Part shown: positions 25,115 to 27,722 of the stretch, piece by piece
Layout: the number at the start of each line of letters is the position of its first letter
How positions within the stretch are numbered: position 1 is the stretch's first letter
Origin: a virus
Virus record (IMG/VR): IMGVR_UViG_3300020442_002968
Location: 1-27,722 of that record
DNA length: 27,722 nucleotides
Reading direction: 5' to 3' (one strand)
Translations under genes and position numbers: made by a program
Notes under the pieces: model-generated
What the model saw: the letters and a program-made list of their open reading frames with translations, nothing else
Databases searched by the model: none
What the model was told of the DNA's origin: nothing

Positions 25115-26815
25115 ATGGCAAGTATTATCAGGATCAAAAGATCCTCAGGCACGTCTAAACCATCAAGCCTGAATTGGGGTGAATTTGGATATGTGACTGG
25201 TATTGGTAGTTATGGAGGAACTAACCAATACAAGGATAGAATCTTTTTAGGAGATGATGGTACTAATGCAAATCCAGTAGGAGGATTTTACTACACCTCG
25301 ATGATGGAGCACACTCCAGGTGCTATTCAGGGTGTTCAAAATACAAGAAATTCAGACAATGGTGTTGTCGCTGTTCTTGCTCCAGCATCAAATACTGGTT
25401 TAGGTGGAGCGAATTCACTTAAAGTTGATCAGTGGAACGTAGATAATATCAGAATTGATGGAAATGTAATTTCATCGACAGACACTGATGGTGATATTGA
25501 CCTAGATCCTAACGGTTCTGGAGAGGTTCATATTCCAGATGATACTTTCTTATCATTTGGTGATGATAAGGATGCAAAAATTGAATATGATGAAAATGGT
25601 GTTAATCAGTTATCCTTCACCGGTGCTGATATAAGAATCAATATTGCTACAGAGTCTGATACTAAAGATACCGGTGCTCTGATTGTTGAAGGTGGTGTTG
25701 GCATTGAGAAAAATCTCAACGTTGGAGGAAATCTTAATCTTGAAGGTGGTGCTGTCATTGATGACATCAAAATTCAAGACAATGTTATATCTTCACTTTC
25801 TGATAGTAGTGATATTCTATACTTAGATCCATATCCCGATGGATTAAGTAATGAAGGTACTGTTATTATTAAAGGTAGTCTTCAAGTTGATGGTACAACA
25901 ACATCAATCAACTCAACTACCTCCACTTTAAACGATCCAATCTTTCACATTGGTGATTTAACAAGTGAAAGAACCGTAATGACAACGGTTGTTTCTGGTG
26001 TCAGCACTATTAGATTAGATTCTGTAGTTGGTATTAATACAGGTGATATTGTATCTGGAAATGCAGGTCTGAACGCAGGTGCCGCAAATACAGTTTCATC
26101 TTATGATTCTACTAATAAAATTATTACTTTGCAAGACGCCACTATTTCTGGCATTGCAACTGCTACACAATTAACTATCACCCATGCATTTGACACCAAT
26201 ACCGATAGAGGTATTTCTTTTGCATATAATGATAGTCAATCACAAGTAGGTGGTGGAACCACTGGTAACAAGACTGGTTTCTTTGGATATATTGATCAAG
26301 GAAATGTTGGAAGTGGAGCAACGAATAGATCCTGGACTTATATTCCAGAAGCAACTATTGCAAATAGTCTCGTAAGTGGGACAAGAGGATACTTAGATAT
26401 TAAGGGTATCTACTACCAGACCGGTGATTTTAATCACAATGGAATGGTTTATTTTGACGTTGATGGTTTACAAACCTCAACGGGTGCTCCATCATCACCT
26501 GTAAATTCTTCAAAACAGGTAATGACTGCAGTAACAAAGAGAGTTCTCAATCTTCCTAGCAACGTTACTTTAGCAAAAGGTGATATTGTTAAGCAAGATA
26601 CTTCAGATGCTTATGGTGTAGTTGAGAGTGCTGTAAGCAATGCTGCAGTGGTTCCACTTGTTGGGGTTGAAGGTACATTCAACACAACAAATAACTTGAG
26701 AAAAGAGGGTGAAAATGGATCCATATCTAACTTATCTTTATCTCCCGACAGTGTTGGTGTAATATATACTGATAGACCACAATGGACTGACACTCTCGAT
26801 GGAGGTACTTTCTGA
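25115..26815 (+). CDS. Tail-fibre-like structural protein (566 aa)
   Basis: The N-terminus 'IIRIKRSSGTSKPSSLNWGE' with 'FGYV' and then 'DRIFLGDDGTNANPVGG' resembles the start of phage adhesins of the Mtd N-terminal type (ikRs....P..L..GElgy......i.iGdG). The middle has fibre units common in T4-like cyanophages: 'DTDGDIDLDPNGSGEVHIPD', 'TGALIVEGGVGIEKNLNVGG', and 'IKGSLQVDGTTTSINSTTST' leading to 'LNDPIFHIG'. The last third contains 'DRGISFAYND', 'KTGFFGYID' and 'LPSNVTLAKGDIVKQDTSDA', and the protein ends DTLDGGTF. It is beta-rich with no catalytic motif seen. A trimeric fibre or short spike on the baseplate is likely; receptor binding is inferred. GGAGGA at 25099-25104 precedes the start by ten bases. 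The stop is four bases before the coiled-coil gene. Confidence 0.82.
   Translation: MASIIRIKRSSGTSKPSSLNWGEFGYVTGIGSYGGTNQYKDRIFLGDDGTNANPVGGFYYTSMMEHTPGAIQGVQNTRNSDNGVVAVLAPASNTGLGGANSLKVDQWNVDNIRIDGNVISSTDTDGDIDLDPNGSGEVHIPDDTFLSFGDDKDAKIEYDENGVNQLSFTGADIRINIATESDTKDTGALIVEGGVGIEKNLNVGGNLNLEGGAVIDDIKIQDNVISSLSDSSDILYLDPYPDGLSNEGTVIIKGSLQVDGTTTSINSTTSTLNDPIFHIGDLTSERTVMTTVVSGVSTIRLDSVVGINTGDIVSGNAGLNAGAANTVSSYDSTNKIITLQDATISGIATATQLTITHAFDTNTDRGISFAYNDSQSQVGGGTTGNKTGFFGYIDQGNVGSGATNRSWTYIPEATIANSLVSGTRGYLDIKGIYYQTGDFNHNGMVYFDVDGLQTSTGAPSSPVNSSKQVMTAVTKRVLNLPSNVTLAKGDIVKQDTSDAYGVVESAVSNAAVVPLVGVEGTFNTTNNLRKEGENGSISNLSLSPDSVGVIYTDRPQWTDTLDGGTF
26801..26806 (+). promoter_or_regulatory. Ribosome binding site that favours the 26820 start
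   Basis: GGAGGT lies at the end of the fibre-like gene, where it encodes the Gly-Gly of its DGGTF terminus. It is 13 bases from the ATG at 26820, which is long but usable. The alternative ATG at 26799 overlaps this site and has no purine tract of its own upstream, so 26820 is the better start. Confidence 0.5.
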
Positions 26816-26819
26816 TAAT

Positions 26820-27011
26820 ATGGACAATCAAGGTGAAGTGGATGTAAATGTTCTTGTTAAACTTTATAATTCAAAATTAGCAGCATTAACAAATCAAAAT
26901 GTTCTTCTTGAGGCAAAACTCACAACTTTATCTCAGGACTTTCGCGAAAAATATGAAGAACTTAAGCAAGAGAATGCTGAATTAAAATCAAAGTTAGAAG
27001 TACAGGAGTAA
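26820..27011 (+). CDS. Short coiled-coil protein before gp13 (63 aa)
   Basis: From ATG 26820 the product is MDNQGEVDVNVLVKLYNSKL, then 'AALTNQNVLLEAKLTTLSQD' and 'FREKYEELKQENAELKSKLE'. Nearly the whole length shows heptad spacing of Leu, Val and Ile with charged residues between, so it should be a parallel coiled coil. An in-frame ATG at 26799 would add seven residues but would overlap the fibre-like gene by 17 bases and lacks a ribosome binding site. Short proteins of this 'VDVNVLV...LL.AKL' kind precede gp13 in T4-like cyanophages as far as I recall. The function is unknown; an assembly or fibre-trimerisation helper is possible. Confidence 0.7.
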   Translation: MDNQGEVDVNVLVKLYNSKLAALTNQNVLLEAKLTTLSQDFREKYEELKQENAELKSKLEVQE

Positions 27012-27012
27012 T

Positions 27013-27722
27013 ATGGCAAAGCCATCAACTAGACAAGGTTTAATTGACTATTGCTTACGTCAACTTGGTGCTCCCGTTTTAGAGATTAACGTGGATGACG
27101 ACCAGATTGATGATCTAGTTGATGATGCCATTCAATATTTTAACGAACGTCATTTTGACGGCGTTGAAAAGATGTATTTAAAATATAAGATAACACAAGA
27201 TGATGTAAATCGTGGTCAGGCAAAAGGCACCACTGGTGTTGGTATTGTAACTACTACAGCAACTTCTGTAGATAGTGGATCCGGATCTTTTACGTCAAGT
27301 TTTTACGAAACATCAAATTTCATTCAAGTACCAGACTCTGTTATTGGTGTCGAGAAAATTTTTAAATTTGATACTAGTAGCATTTCTGGTGGAATGTTTA
27401 GTATTAAATATCAACTTTTCCTGAATGACTTATATTATTTCAATTCAGTTGAACTGTTGCAATATGCAATGACAAAGAGTTATCTTGAAGATATTGATTT
27501 CTTATTGACTCCAGATAAACAGATTAGATTTAATAAGCGACAAGATAGATTATATCTTGATATTGATTGGGGTTCTCAAGAGGTGGGTGAGTTTATTATT
27601 TTAGAGTGCTATAGAGCACTAGATCCAGAATCATTTACTCAAATCTATAATGATAGTTGGATGAAACAATATCTTACTGCACTTATTAAGAGGCAGTGGG
27701 GAAGAAATCTCAGTAAGTTTAG
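27013..27722 (+). CDS. gp13: Neck protein gp13 (5' part, runs off the window)
   Basis: The start ATG 27013 has AGGAG (27004-27008) four bases upstream and follows the coiled-coil gene's stop by one base. The 236 visible residues begin 'MAKPSTRQGLIDYCLRQLGA' then 'PVLEINVDDDQIDDLVDDAI' and 'QYFNERHFDGVEKMYLKYKI', the usual N-terminus of gp13-type neck proteins in marine T4-like phages. It continues with 'VPDSVIGVEKIFKFD' and 'TPDKQIRFNKRQDRLYLDID' and ends in the window at about 'LIKRQWGRNLSKF'. In T4, gp13 and gp14 form the neck that seals the filled head and lets the tail attach. T4 gp13 is 309 aa, so most of the gene is present. Its position after the fibre genes agrees with the T4 order wac-13-14. 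Confidence 0.85.
   Translation, partial: MAKPSTRQGLIDYCLRQLGAPVLEINVDDDQIDDLVDDAIQYFNERHFDGVEKMYLKYKITQDDVNRGQAKGTTGVGIVTTTATSVDSGSGSFTSSFYETSNFIQVPDSVIGVEKIFKFDTSSISGGMFSIKYQLFLNDLYYFNSVELLQYAMTKSYLEDIDFLLTPDKQIRFNKRQDRLYLDIDWGSQEVGEFIILECYRALDPESFTQIYNDSWMKQYLTALIKRQWGRNLSKF

Noticed and set aside
25115-26815. Diversity-generating retroelement suggested by the Mtd-like N-terminus
   Set aside because: No reverse transcriptase, template repeat or adenine-biased variable repeat is present in the window. Many fibres have this N-terminus without such an element.
26799-26819. Upstream ATG at 26799 as start of the short coiled-coil gene
   Set aside because: It overlaps the fibre-like gene by 17 bases, has no ribosome binding site of its own, and the extra residues are simply the fibre gene's end read in another frame. 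The 26820 start gives the cleaner product.

Overview
This is an AT-rich stretch of the late structural region of a T4-like myovirus. It most resembles marine cyanophages and pelagiphages: the genes are packed on one strand, TATAAATA-type late promoters are present, gp25/gp6/gp8/gp13-type proteins are recognisable, and two very large baseplate proteins lie among them. The low GC would suit a Prochlorococcus, low-GC Synechococcus or Pelagibacter host, but nothing in the window fixes the host. No tRNA, CRISPR, insertion sequence, integrase or host-derived metabolic gene was seen.

Layout, all on the + strand: the 3' end of an unidentified upstream gene (1-87); a late-promoter-like box and an unrecognised 47-aa gene whose ribosome binding site lies in a hairpin (88-293); a TATAAATA promoter, then gp25 (339-740), gp6 (744-2645) and a giant 4282-residue gp7-like protein (2649-15497), separated by 3-nt gaps; a second TATAAATA box, then gp8 (15531-17090) and a 2456-residue DUF4815-type virion protein (17094-24464); two small genes (24466-24696 and 24677-24856); a third TATAAATA box, a 75-aa virion-associated protein (24886-25113), a 566-aa fibre-like protein (25115-26815) and a short coiled-coil protein (26820-27011); then the 5' part of the gp13 neck gene (27013 to the window end).

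The genes should build the baseplate periphery and neck. gp25, gp6 and gp7 would form the wedge core that nucleates the sheath, equivalent to P2 W-J-I in function and here also in gene order. gp8 joins the wedge, and the DUF4815 protein fills the slot where T4 has gp9-gp12. The fibre-like protein and its small partner would be adhesin parts. gp13 belongs to the head-tail neck.

The most notable features are in the giant gp7-like protein. Two conserved gp7/gpI segments, about 140 residues apart in T4 gp7, are about 2230 residues apart here. The material between and after them holds a YHYH domain and many repeated beta-rich modules. One of these, the 'GSGY' module, also occurs inside gp8 and inside the DUF4815 protein. 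Comparisons with T4 and P2 proteins were made from memory of those sequences, not from computed alignments. Every gap between genes is shorter than 65 bases, so no gene-free stretch exceeds 300 bases.
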